Positions 12,211-22,927 of a DNA stretch of 64,000 nt are shown one piece after another. A program made the position numbers and the translations under genes. How positions within the stretch are numbered: position 1 is the first letter of the stretch; every line of letters begins with the position of its first letter. The notes beneath the pieces were generated by a model. It had not been told where the DNA came from and did no database searches. It was given only the letters and a program-made list of their open reading frames with translations. This DNA is from Membranipora membranacea (lineage: Eukaryota; Bryozoa; Gymnolaemata; Cheilostomatida; Membraniporidae), in assembly GCA_914767715.1 (NCBI GenBank), contig OU612067.1, positions 3,908,001 to 3,972,000 of the forward strand, read 5' to 3'.

Positions 12211-12706
12211 TTTGTTCCATAATCCACAAGCTAAGCCTAGGCTATTTTCACATATTTTTTGTTTTCAAAAGAGGGCTTTACTAAAAAGGACATCTACAAT
12301 TAAATAATATAGCTACAGACATCATTTAGAGCTCATTAGAATGCCAAGAGAATCTTCTATCTCATGATCTATTTATTTCTTAACTTACATTCAATTACCA
12401 ATTTTAAAACTGACAAGAAGCCGCCAGAAGAGCTCTTTAATCGACTCGAAGTCCCTGTTTCTGACCACTACCAAAAAGAATTTTGAAGATTGATAAATAT
12501 TTCCAGCTTTAATGAAGTTACGGTAACGGGGCGTCAAAAAACAAAATCTCGTAATTGAGCAAATTACCCAAATCGAGAGTAGCTATGTCAGATTAGCAAT
12601 ATCTATTATGAATGTTCTGTTTATATATTGTTGCTAGAACAGATAGCCCAAAATAATAAGATTCACACTCACAACAGAGAAATATTCACTTATGATATGA
12701 ATCAAA

Positions 12707-14190
12707 TCAGGTAGGGCAGAGGGCAATGTTACACACCGAGCATTTATATTTCGACTCTTTACGTTTGCGAGGTACAGTTTGGTCAACGGAAACATTGCAC
12801 TGTCTGCACATTCGGAACTTAGCAATCGAATTCTTGCCTGGAGAATTTGGCACAAGTTTATGTCCAGTCTGAGTAAGCACTGGCTGCCGAGGTGCAAACC
12901 TGCTTGCCAATCCAGCATACTTTAGGATTTCAGCAACTTGCTTTTGTCGAAACTTAGGTCAGAGATTGTAGTCTTTGTCTGAATCCGATATACTATTGCA
13001 GCATTGAATACACAGATCTACAATAAATAGTAATATAAATGTACACCGATAAAATGAGAAAATAAATGTACCAGACTGAGTGAACATCATTCCAATTCTC
13101 CTCACCACCACTGCTATGGCTGCTAAGGGATAAATAATTTAGTTAGGGTTAGTCCTACTTACGTCTAAAAGGTGGAAGAAGAACTTCTTGTACCATTTCC
13201 ATGCCTTTCTCGCTGCATCATAATAGTGAAGGATCTGGTCTGATTTATCGACGCCTCCCATGTACTTGTTATAATCAAGAACAGGCTGTGGCTTCATAAT
13301 TGGATCGTCATCCCGTGTTGTTTTGCCACAGTCAACTAGATCAAATGATTTGTGAAATGTTGAGATGAGGGACACAAATTTCTTATCTCCCCAACAGCCA
13401 ACCAGCGCATTGTCGTGCGAGAAACTTGAGATCTGACCTTTCTTCAGTGGCTTCCCATTTAGGTTCTGAAGGTCTTTTTGGACTCTTTTATGGTTACTAC
13501 GTAGTGTGCCACACATGGGTTTGGTTGGCAACCAGATCATCAGCAAGGTCGGGGGAGTTATAGTAGTTATCCATAAATAAATAATGTCCTAGTCTCAGTA
13601 GGCCTTCTATCAGCGTCATCACTATATTGTGGGTGATGCTCTTGTTAGCAGCAGCAGCCTTTTCTGTTTCATCACCGACATATACTGATAGTTTTTGAAT
13701 GTATCCGGTGATAGCGTCAGAGAGGACAAAAAGTTTGATGCCAAACCTTGATCTTTTCGAAGGTTTGTACTGCCGGAAGCTGACTCGACCCTTCCATGCC
13801 ATCAGGCTTTCATCTAACGATAGCTGCTGACCAGGGTGAAATACTGCTATGAAGCGTTCACATAGTTTACTAAATATATTACCGAGTTTGTAGAGCTTTT
13901 TGTCCCCTCTCTCTGTAGCATCGTCGACAAAATGAATAGCTCCAAGATGGCGGTAGAACAAATCTCTTGGCATCGTTTGATTGAAGAAAGAGGTTGAAAA
14001 TATAGGATTTGTTGACCAGTAGGATTTTAATGTAGGTTTTTCACAAGTCTTATCAGTGAATCTAAACCAAGCACTCTCCAAATATCCTTGTCAGTCACTG
14101 CAACCCAATCTGCATGTTTGTGGGCCCCAAATCTGTTGGTCTCCATTACAATGATACCCATTATCATGTTAGTCAGGAACAACTTGAGGT
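12707..14190 (-). pseudogene. piggyBac (PGBD4-like) transposase, decayed, with one intron
   Basis: Minus strand, N to C. DYLKLFLTNM and ETNRFGAHKHADWVAVT (14190-14090) form the N-terminal region. The core DDE_Tnp_1_7 domain follows (13497-14081): SLDESLMAWKGRVSFRQYKP holds the first catalytic Asp and LFMDNYYNS the second. The third Asp lies in DYNKYMGGVDKSDQ (13139-13546). A 145-bp intron (13018-13162, GTAAGT...TTGTAG) is inferred because HLLD continues as ICVFNAAIVYRI across it, matching the family. The C-terminal zinc-binding tail follows (FRMCRQC, then YKCSVCNIALC, 12707-12910). Damage: an early stop near 14190, and frameshifts near 14085, 13520 and 12960. The protein would cut and paste DNA at TTAA; this copy cannot. 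Confidence 0.88.
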
Positions 14191-14990
14191 AGTCCTACTG
14201 GCTAAATGGCTGTTGGCTAAATCCTCACTTTTACACCACTCACTGTTGCATCATTGACAATTCATATCTTTCTTTCTTTTGCAAGACTCTTGACGCCTCC
14301 CAGTCCAACAAACTTTTTTTTCAGCACAAGAATTGTTGGCTACGGTTTTTTTCCTCTGACTAGGCGACCCTCTTTGTCCACAACACACTTTTCAGATACT
14401 ATGTTGATGAGAGCTTTACCCATCCGCTTCTGGACATGGCAATTACTTTATAGCTTCTCAATCGGTACATTGTCACCATATATGCTTTGTGAGAACTAAC
14501 CAGCATTTTCGTTAGTTTGCCATTGCTCTACCTTCATCGTCCCTATCAGACCCGTAATCCACTTGTAGCATATAATGATGCAGCACTATTCGACTAATTG
14601 TCACACGGTCTTTGTGCCCACTGCCCACATCCAGATGTTTCAATCTCTTCCAAGTGTTCTCTGAACGGCCATTAGAGTGCCAAACAAGTACTCTGGTAGC
14701 ACTATGAGCCTGATTGTACCATTTCAGTCTCCTCGGGATGTTCTTCCTATCTCTGTAAGGCATCATCATGTAGAGTTCTTGCCTATACGCGCTATCACCT
14801 GAATATGATAATTATGTAAAAGGAATACATTTTAACCAAAACTCGACACTAAAAAATGAGCCATGGTTGGTACTTGATTTGAGCTAAATCAATTGATCGT
14901 GGTATAGATTAATTTCAAAATACACTGTATCATCAGGAGAAAAAGTGAGCACAGGCTTGAAACATCTGAATTTAAAGCTAGAAGGGAAAT
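14191..14990. other. No supported gene
   Basis: Frames at 14254-14499 (+) and 14512-14769 (-) are open but without motifs. The second is basic (KNIPRRLKWYNQ) and could conceivably be upstream piggyBac-element sequence; nothing supports that. Confidence 0.4.
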
Positions 14991-14999
14991 GACTGTCTG

Positions 15000-15510
15000 T
15001 GACTATACCTAATATGGATGATATTGGTCAGGCAATGCTCCCAGCGAGGCTGGTCTTCCTAAACACCCTGACATCATGATAGGTGCCTTGATAGCCAACA
15101 TATTAATAAATGATCTCTTTGGCACCATTGACAATCAGTATGCAATTGAAAGAGTAATTGGATTTTCTGCTGAATCATTTCATGCAGTGCAAAAAATTTA
15201 TATTAAATATTTATTAAAATTGCCATAACGACCTTAGTATTTCTCCCGTCTTTCGTAAAGACAATAGCCTGTTTTTCAGCTTTGTCTTGCAGTTACATAC
15301 CAAGAATTTTACTCTTAATTCTCCCTTATTTGACTTATGCGTTCCAATCAGTAGGCACCTTCACATCTCCATTGGTTATTGCAGAGAGTGTTGCTGACTG
15401 CCATCTCCACCTTTTTTTGCTGTGATCATAGTAGTTGTCGATTCCGATGTCAATTCTATTGCAAGCAATCAGCATGTCCATAATCAACTCAGCTTTTCTG
15501 AGTTATCCCT
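15000..15510. repeat. Copy A of a duplicated PIF/Harbinger-like segment
   Basis: Blocks at 15030-15180, 15195-15310 and 15345-15490 match, in the same order, blocks in 15870-17060 (for example the runs CAGTAGGCACCTT and AGCAATCAGCATGTCCATAA). On the minus strand copy A encodes a degenerate version of the same DDE transposase stretch (ending TYHDVRVF). Copy A lacks the 509-bp MITE that interrupts copy B. Confidence 0.6.
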
Positions 15511-15767
15511 CTCAATCCACCAGCAGTTTTGGTATCCCGGTTCACGGTCTGTTCTATACCTTGATTAGCATTAGATTGGCTCAACATGATCTATTTCTAT
15601 GTCCCCCATGCTGGGCTCACTCTCAAAACTCGAGTCTGAGATGTCATGGCTTATGATTTACTCAGCGTCATATGCATTCATAACAGTTCTGAAACTGTGA
15701 TCCATTGTTAGATTACCTGGCACAGCATTTGGGCGACTTAGTCCGAGAGCTGCCTGAACCAAATTAC

Positions 15768-15962
15768 TCAAAGCGTTTTCCGGCGACAGCTCTTTCTTTC
15801 ACAATTAAATGTCAACGTTTGTGTCTGCCGCTCTTGCAAAACACTTGGCAGTGCTTCCAGCTTGTCCACATGGCTGGCCCTCAATAACACTGTGGCATCA
15901 TGATAGCTGCCTGGAGAAACAACAGAGTAATAAAATATCATGGCACAATTGACTACCAGCAT
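15768..15962 (-). pseudogene. PIF/Harbinger (HARBI1-like) DDE transposase fragment
   Basis: The frame contains MLVVNCAMIFYYSVVSPGSY followed by HDATVLLRA. Upstream, beyond the inserted MITE (16477-16510, -), it continues as RKSNYFFN. Together this has the layout of the central DDE_Tnp_4 region of Harbinger transposases: an RK..FSIN.Q.V phrase, then a V..PGS.HD..VL phrase. The fragment is about 65 codons of an expected 300-400. The neighbouring duplicate at 15000-15180 carries the same stretch with more damage. Short, interrupted and non-functional. Family assignment is from motif recognition and would need a profile search. Confidence 0.6.
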
Positions 15963-17060
15963 GCAATAGACAGGTTTCTGAGCGCTTATTTATGCCTCAA
16001 TTCGGAGTTGTCATCTCTCCAGGTTGGTACTTTTAACCCACGCCGCATAGGAAAAACCTGCTGAAAGAGGGTTATCTTGAAAACCGCTTATAATAGGATA
16101 AAAATGATTTTTGATTCAGAGTCTGCACCATTGAAAACCCTGAGAGACAGGTTTCCAAATCATTGGAGGCATGAATGTTGATAAATCTTAATTTTAGTGA
16201 CGAAACTCGTGAAAAATTCTGCCAAATTGTCCGCAAAACAGGCAGAAAATGCTATAATTGACTATCCAAATATTAAAATTATTTCCCAAACTATGTCCAT
16301 ATGAGTTTTCAATGTTGCAGATTCTGAATCAAAAATAATTTTTATCCTATTCTAATCGGTTTTCAAGATAACCCTCTTCTCAGCACGCTTTTCCTATGCG
16401 GCGTGGGTTAAAAGTACCAAACTGGAGAGAGGACAACTCCGAATTGAGGCATAAATCAGAGCTCAGAAAACTGTCTATTGAAAAAGTAATTCGACTTTCT
16501 GTTGTATCTACTGTTTTTTATGTTGTGCTCTTACTTTGAAAACTACATATATAGCAACACAGCATAGGTCTGCCTTGCTTGTGGAACTTAATTATCAAAA
16601 CACTCAACTCAATAAAAAACTCAATGTTTCCATAACATGTGATTTGATGCAGTGCAAAAAATACAAAAATAGTCAGAAGCAAGATCCTACATTAAAATTG
16701 CCATAAAGTAAAACTAATTTGGCTCTCACACTTCTTCCATGAGGACAGTAGCCTGTTGCTGTAGTGGTCACTTATGACATGAACGCCATGTTTTTTCTAA
16801 GCTCTGTCTTCCAGTGAAATACCAAGAATTCTACTGGTGATTTTTTTAAATTGAGTTATGCTTTCCAATCAGTAGGCACCTTTACATCTTCATTGGTTTT
16901 ATGCAGAATGTGTTGCTGCCTGCCATGTCAACCTTTCATGCTGTGATCATAATAGTTGTCAATTACAATGTTAACCCAGGGGGGGGGGGGCGGGCTGAGT
17001 ACCATCTATTGCGAGCAATCAGCATGTCCATAATTGACTCGGCAAGTTTTCAAAAGGAAC
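15870..17060. repeat. Copy B of the duplicated Harbinger-like segment (split by a MITE)
   Basis: Same block order as copy A. Sequence left of 15967 and right of 16477 is continuous with respect to copy A once the MITE is removed. A 12-base G run at 16979-16990 occurs inside this copy and is absent from copy A. A smaller third block of related sequence lies at 20641-20720. Confidence 0.55.
15968..16476. mobile_element. 509-bp fold-back MITE with about 155-bp TIRs
   Basis: The ends AGACAGGTTTCTGAG (15968) and the inverse of AGACAGTTTTCTGAG (to 16476) start two long inverted arms that stay alignable for about 155 nt each, around a unique centre of about 190 bp. Comparison with copy A gives the empty site GCAATTGAAA, so the simplest target duplication is the dinucleotide AT (15966-15967 and 16477-16478); TA is the alternative if the empty site differed. 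No coding capacity. A 2-bp duplication points to a mobilising transposase of the Tc1/mariner or PIF/ISL2EU kind. Confidence 0.8.
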
Positions 17061-18353
17061 CAGGAATAACACTCACTGGAAGTGACTGGATGAGTGCCAT
17101 GGCATCTATAATGATAGCACTGTGGCTACATCTGTTATTGTTTCCATGATGCAGCCTTAAAGTTTGCCGTCAGTTTAAAGGCAAGTTGGAACGCATCTTG
17201 GGGCCAGACAGTCAATGAGCTGCAAACTGAGTCGGTGATAATTTCTGATACACTTTACGAAGAATGATTGTTGCTTAGTTGACTAGGCTGACAGTCTCTG
17301 TGGGAGATGATCAAGCCGCCAGGACCTGAAGTCTTCAATATTTGAATGGACCTTAATAGCAAGTAGTGAGCAAATATGAGTATTAATTATCGCTTATTTA
17401 TCTGGGTATGGGCAGTTTCCTCAAACAGGTCTGAGGCTTAAGTTAGGTTTCTGTTAACCTCCAAGTTCTTGATAATCTTGAAAGTCCTCACTCTCTCACG
17501 CCTTTTCTCCGAAAGAAAAGACATGGGCGTATATGAACATACTGCCCCAGCAGCCATCTCAACCTAAAGAATGAGAGATAACAGAACTGCAACAGCGGGA
17601 ATAATAATAGCAAAAGACGCAATATATCTTTCTCATAGAATGACTTATTTGAATCATGCTCAGCTTTGCCATAGAATTATTCTTGATCAATCTTGTTGTC
17701 GCACCAAGTACAATGCAAAAAATAAAGATAAGCTAAATAGGAACACACCAGACATTTGTTCTTAAAAATAATATGTAATATTGCTTTTTCAACATCGGGT
17801 TTGTAGTTTTTTGTTATTGCTCCATCAGCTGATCCTAGAGGGACCGAGACAGCGCAGAGTGATGAGACCGAATGAATCTAACTGAATAGGTCCAGCCTTA
17901 CTGATCACCAATAGTCTTGCAAATGGAGATCGCTCACTAGCTTAGATATCAGCCTTTGCTGTGGCGTTGATTTCAGTTGCAGTTGCTTTTACTAGCTTAC
18001 ATAAATTGTGCGTGCAGTGGTGGAAATGGAAAAAAAATGAGTGCCTTTACACCAAACATTGAGATCAGATCGATCAGAATTTTTTTGATATTTATGCCCT
18101 AATTACAGTGTTTCTGGTGTATCTTTTTGAGCCTAAAGCTGCATTTACACGTCGTCCGACAAATCGGCTAATAATAACAACTGCGATGCAGATTATGAAT
18201 CTGCTCTATAATCATTGTCTGTCAACATGTCAACGATACGCTATTTACACACTGTTCATGCCTAACCGATTTCAACACAAACTTCCAACCCAACTTGTCT
18301 CCGATTGGCTAGTGAGACAACTAGTTGGTTTATTCAGTAGTAGTATTAGCTAG
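17061..18353. other. No supported gene
   Basis: Frames at 17571-17765 and 18108-18353 (+) have no motif. Confidence 0.45.
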
Positions 18354-18572
18354 TTAGTAATTCTTAGCTGGAGAGTGGAGACTGGAGACTCCTTCACTAG
18401 TCTCCCTAGTTGAAAGGCTACTGTTGTGCCCCTGATGGTTCCATATATTGACCAGAGGCTCAAGTTGTTTGATGAACTCACCAGTATCAACATTTTTTAA
18501 TAAATTTTTAACTTCTCCCTTGGCCACAACTTCATTGATATCTTCCATCTTGTCTGCCAAGTAACCCAGCAC
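18354..18572 (-). CDS. Coding-like fragment, unrecognised
   Basis: A 72-codon frame with balanced composition (LADKMEDINEVVAKGEVKNL, then IKQLEPLVNIWNHQG) that extends a few codons upstream of the first Met. It looks like one exon with helix-forming sequence. No domain recognised, and no neighbour in phase could be linked. Confidence 0.3.
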   Translation of the reverse strand: MLGYLADKMEDINEVVAKGEVKNLLKNVDTGEFIKQLEPLVNIWNHQGHNSSLSTRETSEGVSSLHSPAKNY

Positions 18573-18997
18573 TGAATCACTGCTGCGCTGTTATTGACTG
18601 AACCATTCATATTCTATATATTTCAGATTATAAACTGGATTAACATTTATTTACAAATTTAACACGTTTACCATCTAAATAAATAATTACTTGTAATATG
18701 CTAAATATATGAACACATCAGTTTCATCTACTATTTGATTTCGAGTTTCAGTCTTTAAACAGTTTGTGCAGCGGTGCATAGTACACCTCCTCGTTGTTCC
18801 TCTCTCTCTTTCGGCTGTTAGTCTCATCTGCTTATCATCTCCCCATCTCCCACATATTCAATAACAAACATGAAAGGAACAGGAAGAAACCAATGTCATG
18901 AATTGCTACAATGATTTACGATCTGATTTCTTATTAGGATCAAATTACGCCAATAGCGGAGAACATCTCACATGCACAAATATATATCGAAATATCC

Positions 18998-19234
18998 TCA
19001 CTTGTCCGTGGCAATGCTGATAGGACACCATGAAACACTTGAACGCTCTTTGATTTTGATTATATCATGAGAATTGAGATTTGCAGTCAAGGGTTCCAAA
19101 CTTTCATCCTCCTTTAGTGCAGCCTTGAAAGCAGCTATGTATAAGCATTGTCCTCGGTGACTAGAACATCTGCACTTGATGCTTCCTGCGTGTATGTAGA
19201 CACAGCCAAATTTCAGAGACTTGGGGTCAAACAC
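18998..19234 (-). CDS. SWIM-like zinc-finger fragment
   Basis: The frame contains CVYIHAGSIKCRCSSHRGQC followed by LYIAAFKAALKED. CxC with a second Cys seven residues on fits a SWIM zinc finger (CxC..CxH), but the final His is Tyr here. No in-frame stop within 78 codons. It might be a remnant of a gene related to the SWIM-YqaJ gene 4 kb away, which is on the same strand. Splice borders not established. Confidence 0.4.
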   Translation of the reverse strand: MFDPKSLKFGCVYIHAGSIKCRCSSHRGQCLYIAAFKAALKEDESLEPLTANLNSHDIIKIKERSSVSWCPISIATDK

Positions 19235-20640
19235 AACGGCACTCCACTCATTAACAGCATATAGCTACAAATATCCAACAGCAAACACTCATTGAGCAGA
19301 ATTTCATGAATGATTAATATTATAGCACAGTTTGTTGCCTATAAGAAAAGAAACATGTAATTCAAGTTCATTTGTGTGTTAATAACCATGAATTTTTTTT
19401 TGGTGTTTGTTAGTATACCTACAGAAGGCTGACTTGATATAACACTTTTTTGTTGCATCAAAGTATGTGTGCGATTCTTCTAAAACAATATGGTAAATTA
19501 AAATAACACGATGAACCAAATTACTCACTGATATGTATCCACACAATTTTTATTACATTACAGTACAAGGCAGTGTATATATCTCATCAGCTTGTGAAAT
19601 TTATAATGCAAACTTAAGATTTACTTGAAATATTTTAAGATTTCCATCCACTGTAATACTACAGCGCCTGATGAATGGTGAATTAAAACAAACCTAGAGC
19701 CTCTCTCGTGGATGGGTTTTTGTACAACATGTCTAGGTGTCTGCAGGTATATGCAATGTCCAAATTGCAATAGTATTGCAGACCACTAGCATCAACTCCT
19801 GAGATTTTGGCAGGAACAGTACAAGGAGCCCGTAACTTTGACTATGAAATCTGTCAACTAGAAACAGAGACAAAGCTCGGTTATAATAGCAGTATTACGC
19901 GGCATGAAAACAGAAGTTGGAAACATTGCCCATGATTGAATAGTATGTCACTGGATCTTGCCCACTCTAAACGTGATATTATAAACTGTGATCGTAAATG
20001 GTTATCAAGAACCATCTAAACTCACAGTAAATGGGCAGTGGGTCATCTCTCTATGAGTGAGTAATCATTACCTAGAAACAAAATTAAATTTTTTGCCTGT
20101 CACAAATTGTCAGGAATGCCAAGTGTGCGGGGAATGGGCACTCCAATTATTAATTCACTGAAATCACCCAGACATAATGGCTACCCGAGATTACTAGTCT
20201 AGCCATCGATTCACCTCTAAGCAGTGCAATCAAGGCCAGATCACAATTGGGGATATAAACCTAAAGATAGCTGTTATCATGAAGGGTGTAACTGACATCT
20301 ATTTTGCCTTAACTGTCACAATACTACGCCATCGCAAGCATTTTCGGATTTAGGATGACCAAACCATCATCATCTTTAGAAAACAAAAATTAGTGTGGTA
20401 GTAATAATCAACTGAAGTCTTTTCTGTTGATAATAAGATTTGAGCTAGCTGCGTTAGAAGTTGAGAAACATTAGTAAGATCGGAGTCAAATTAAATCTCA
20501 GGGTTGAAATTTATGACATGACTAGCCAAACTGAGTGAACAATGTGGGGTTTTAGCTCAAAGTTATCTAGTGGAGACAATTTGAAGAACAGACAACAATG
20601 AATAAGAAAAATATACATTTTATCACAATTATAACTCAAT
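19235..20640. other. No supported gene
   Basis: No ORF of note and no repeat detected by eye. Confidence 0.45.
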
Positions 20641-20720
20641 AGCTGCATGACTCAGCTTGATATATTTGTATGTCCACTCTGCATGACTCACTCTCAAAAC
20701 TCGAGTTCGAGGTTCATTAA
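20641..20720. repeat. Third block of the Harbinger-associated repeat
   Basis: The phrases CTCACTCTCAAAACTCGAGT and GACTCAGCTTGATATATTTGTATGTCC-like sequence match 15571-15640 of the copy A/copy B region. Partial and diverged. Confidence 0.5.
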
Positions 20721-20819
20721 AATATGCGTTAATAAAATATCTGAAACTGTGATCTTGGGCTGTTCTTGGGTAACAGTTCCGGCTTTCACTTCTAGTTTGT
20801 GCAACTCACATTTAACACA

Positions 20820-21167
20820 TCAATCTTTGTCAGGTGGCTTGAATGATATTATGTTGCGTTGATTGTCAATAAAGATCTCACGGCATTTCCATTCTTTCCA
20901 TTCAATCCAATCAATCACAACCACAGGGCCGAACTTAAACCATAATGCCATCAGTTCTGTCCTGAAAAAGACATTTTCAGTTTTTAAGGCTATCTGTGCA
21001 GGTGTGTTACCATTACTTGGGAAGGTGTCTGACAGGTCCACACTTCTAAAAGAAACAGATTGATCTGGCATATTGATGGTCAACAGATTTTGTTTTACTT
21101 TTCGGTTGAGTGTCAAGGTCTGCTTGACTCTTACAGTATTTTTACAGTGAGATACTCTTTTGGGCAT
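20820..21167 (-). CDS. Unrecognised 115-codon ORF
   Basis: Begins MPKRVSHCKNTVRVKQTLTL. The middle (DLSDTFPSNGNTPAQIALK) and the Trp-rich end (WFKFGPVVVIDWIEWKEWKC) look like protein rather than random sequence. No domain recognised and no splice partner shown. Low confidence that it is expressed. Confidence 0.3.
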   Translation of the reverse strand: MPKRVSHCKNTVRVKQTLTLNRKVKQNLLTINMPDQSVSFRSVDLSDTFPSNGNTPAQIALKTENVFFRTELMALWFKFGPVVVIDWIEWKEWKCREIFIDNQRNIISFKPPDKD

Positions 21168-22927
21168 GTTACGGATGAGTTTGAATGAGTGTTGAGGTGC
21201 AGCGCAAATTCAATCATAACATTGCACTTATGCTTTGCCCACCGTTCACCGATTCATTGATCCTGATTAGAAGGGTTGATCATACACAGGACACACTGTC
21301 ATTATAAACAGTTGGATACGATCTTAAATATGAGCCCAGGGAGGGACATTCAAATCAAAACATAACTGTTGTATTATTGTGTATAATAACCTTCAGTGGC
21401 TGATGTATCTCAATATGTCAGGTTGCAGAAATATCTGATGAATCATATGGGAGGGCTGGCCGGCCGGCCAGGGGGGAAACCAGTGGGAGGGTGATGTGTA
21501 GGATTAACTCAGCAGCTTTACAGTTTTGACTATCTGGTTTCCAGAGCCATTGTCAGTCTGTCTTCCCATCATGCAATGTATTGTGTTTCCGTTTTTAGTG
21601 ATTCTATTATTATCATCTTTATGATGAATGAAGCTAGTTGTGTTTTGTAAGTAATAATGAATAACACAACAATATCACCATGTATTATTCTAAATAAAAT
21701 AAGAGCGAAGTACTATTAGTTAAAAAAAGGCTAGAAATAGAGCAGGTTTTTGAAAATGTTTTTGCCTGCAATGGTGACTTTATTATAATATGCAAAATAT
21801 TAAGGCCAGAAAACATGAGCAGGTTTTTGAAAAGGCTTTCTGCAATGGTTTATGATTATGATTTGTATGATAATATTATGCAGAAAATTATGTTGTAACA
21901 CTAAGCTGCTTTCTCAGGCTAGCAGATTGATTTGTGGCAGCGTGTGACCTTGAGTCGTTGCATGTGTGTTTTTTTGTAGTTTGTCGGCATAACACCTTGC
22001 TCGTACATTGCAGAACTTTCTAACAAAACGGTATAGAAGATTGGGGCATTCAGTGTTCCCACCCAACATAATTTCCCACTTAGATTATATAAATTATCTT
22101 TATCCATGATATATTTCAACATAATTAGCCAACAGTGGGCTTTTGCCAAACTTTCCAGAATTGAGCATGATTTGAGCTCGCGTCTCCACACGATTAAAAG
22201 GTCAAAGAATGTCTCAGTTACATAAACTAGCTCACCTCGACTTAGCATGACAGTCTAATCTGTGAAATCCATGATTTGATTGTCTCAAACCAACCCTGAG
22301 AGTGTCCACAATATCTGGTTGTTTAAGTCTATTGAATGTCGCTATAAGGTTATGTATTAGAGCTCCTCCTACATGATATGATCCCTCTTGTCATTTTCTG
22401 TGAGCACAACTGGATTGGTACAGGCTGATGTCGATGAATGGGCAGTATAATGTAATTGCACAATATTGTGACAACAGTAACTGTCTTGATGTTTATGTAG
22501 AAGAAACAACAAGGATCACTATAGCACAGCATCAAGTGGATTGGTCGTTTATATGCATTCAGTTTAAGACGCTGTTTCTTAAGATTTGATCTTTTGATGC
22601 TGATGATTCATCTAGTTATGATGTTCAAGCGGTGCAAGTTGGTTCATACAATTTTCACTGTTGATTGTGTCATCAGGACCAAGAGGTGTCAACCAGTATT
22701 CAGCCGCATCATCTACACAAAGTTCATTACCCTCGATACCTTCAGATACAATCTGTTCGCCTTCTTGAGCTGTAGCTGGGCTGATTTTTCAGCAGAAATT
22801 TCAGGAAGGAGAAAGGTTATGGAACTACAGGGAATTAAGGATGTCTAGTGTGGCGTTTTCGTTTGATAATTTTGTGATCGTGATCATAATGGTTTGTGTC
22901 CCGTCACTTGATTGCAGCATTAGTCCC
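21168..22927. other. Mostly non-coding; two weak coding-like frames
   Basis: 21919-22248 (-) is a 109-codon frame without motif. At about 22600-22790 (-) another frame reads coherently (EGNELCVDDAAEYWLTPLG) and could be an exon following an AG acceptor near 22793, but no donor partner is clear. Confidence 0.3.

Noticed and set aside
14821-14840. TTAA at 14832 as the other end of the piggyBac element
   Set aside because: The adjacent sequence does not match the inverse of the CCCATTAAGCCC end at 12193.
16979-16990. G-quadruplex regulatory element
   Set aside because: A single 12-G homopolymer plus GGG inside a decayed repeat; no sign of function.
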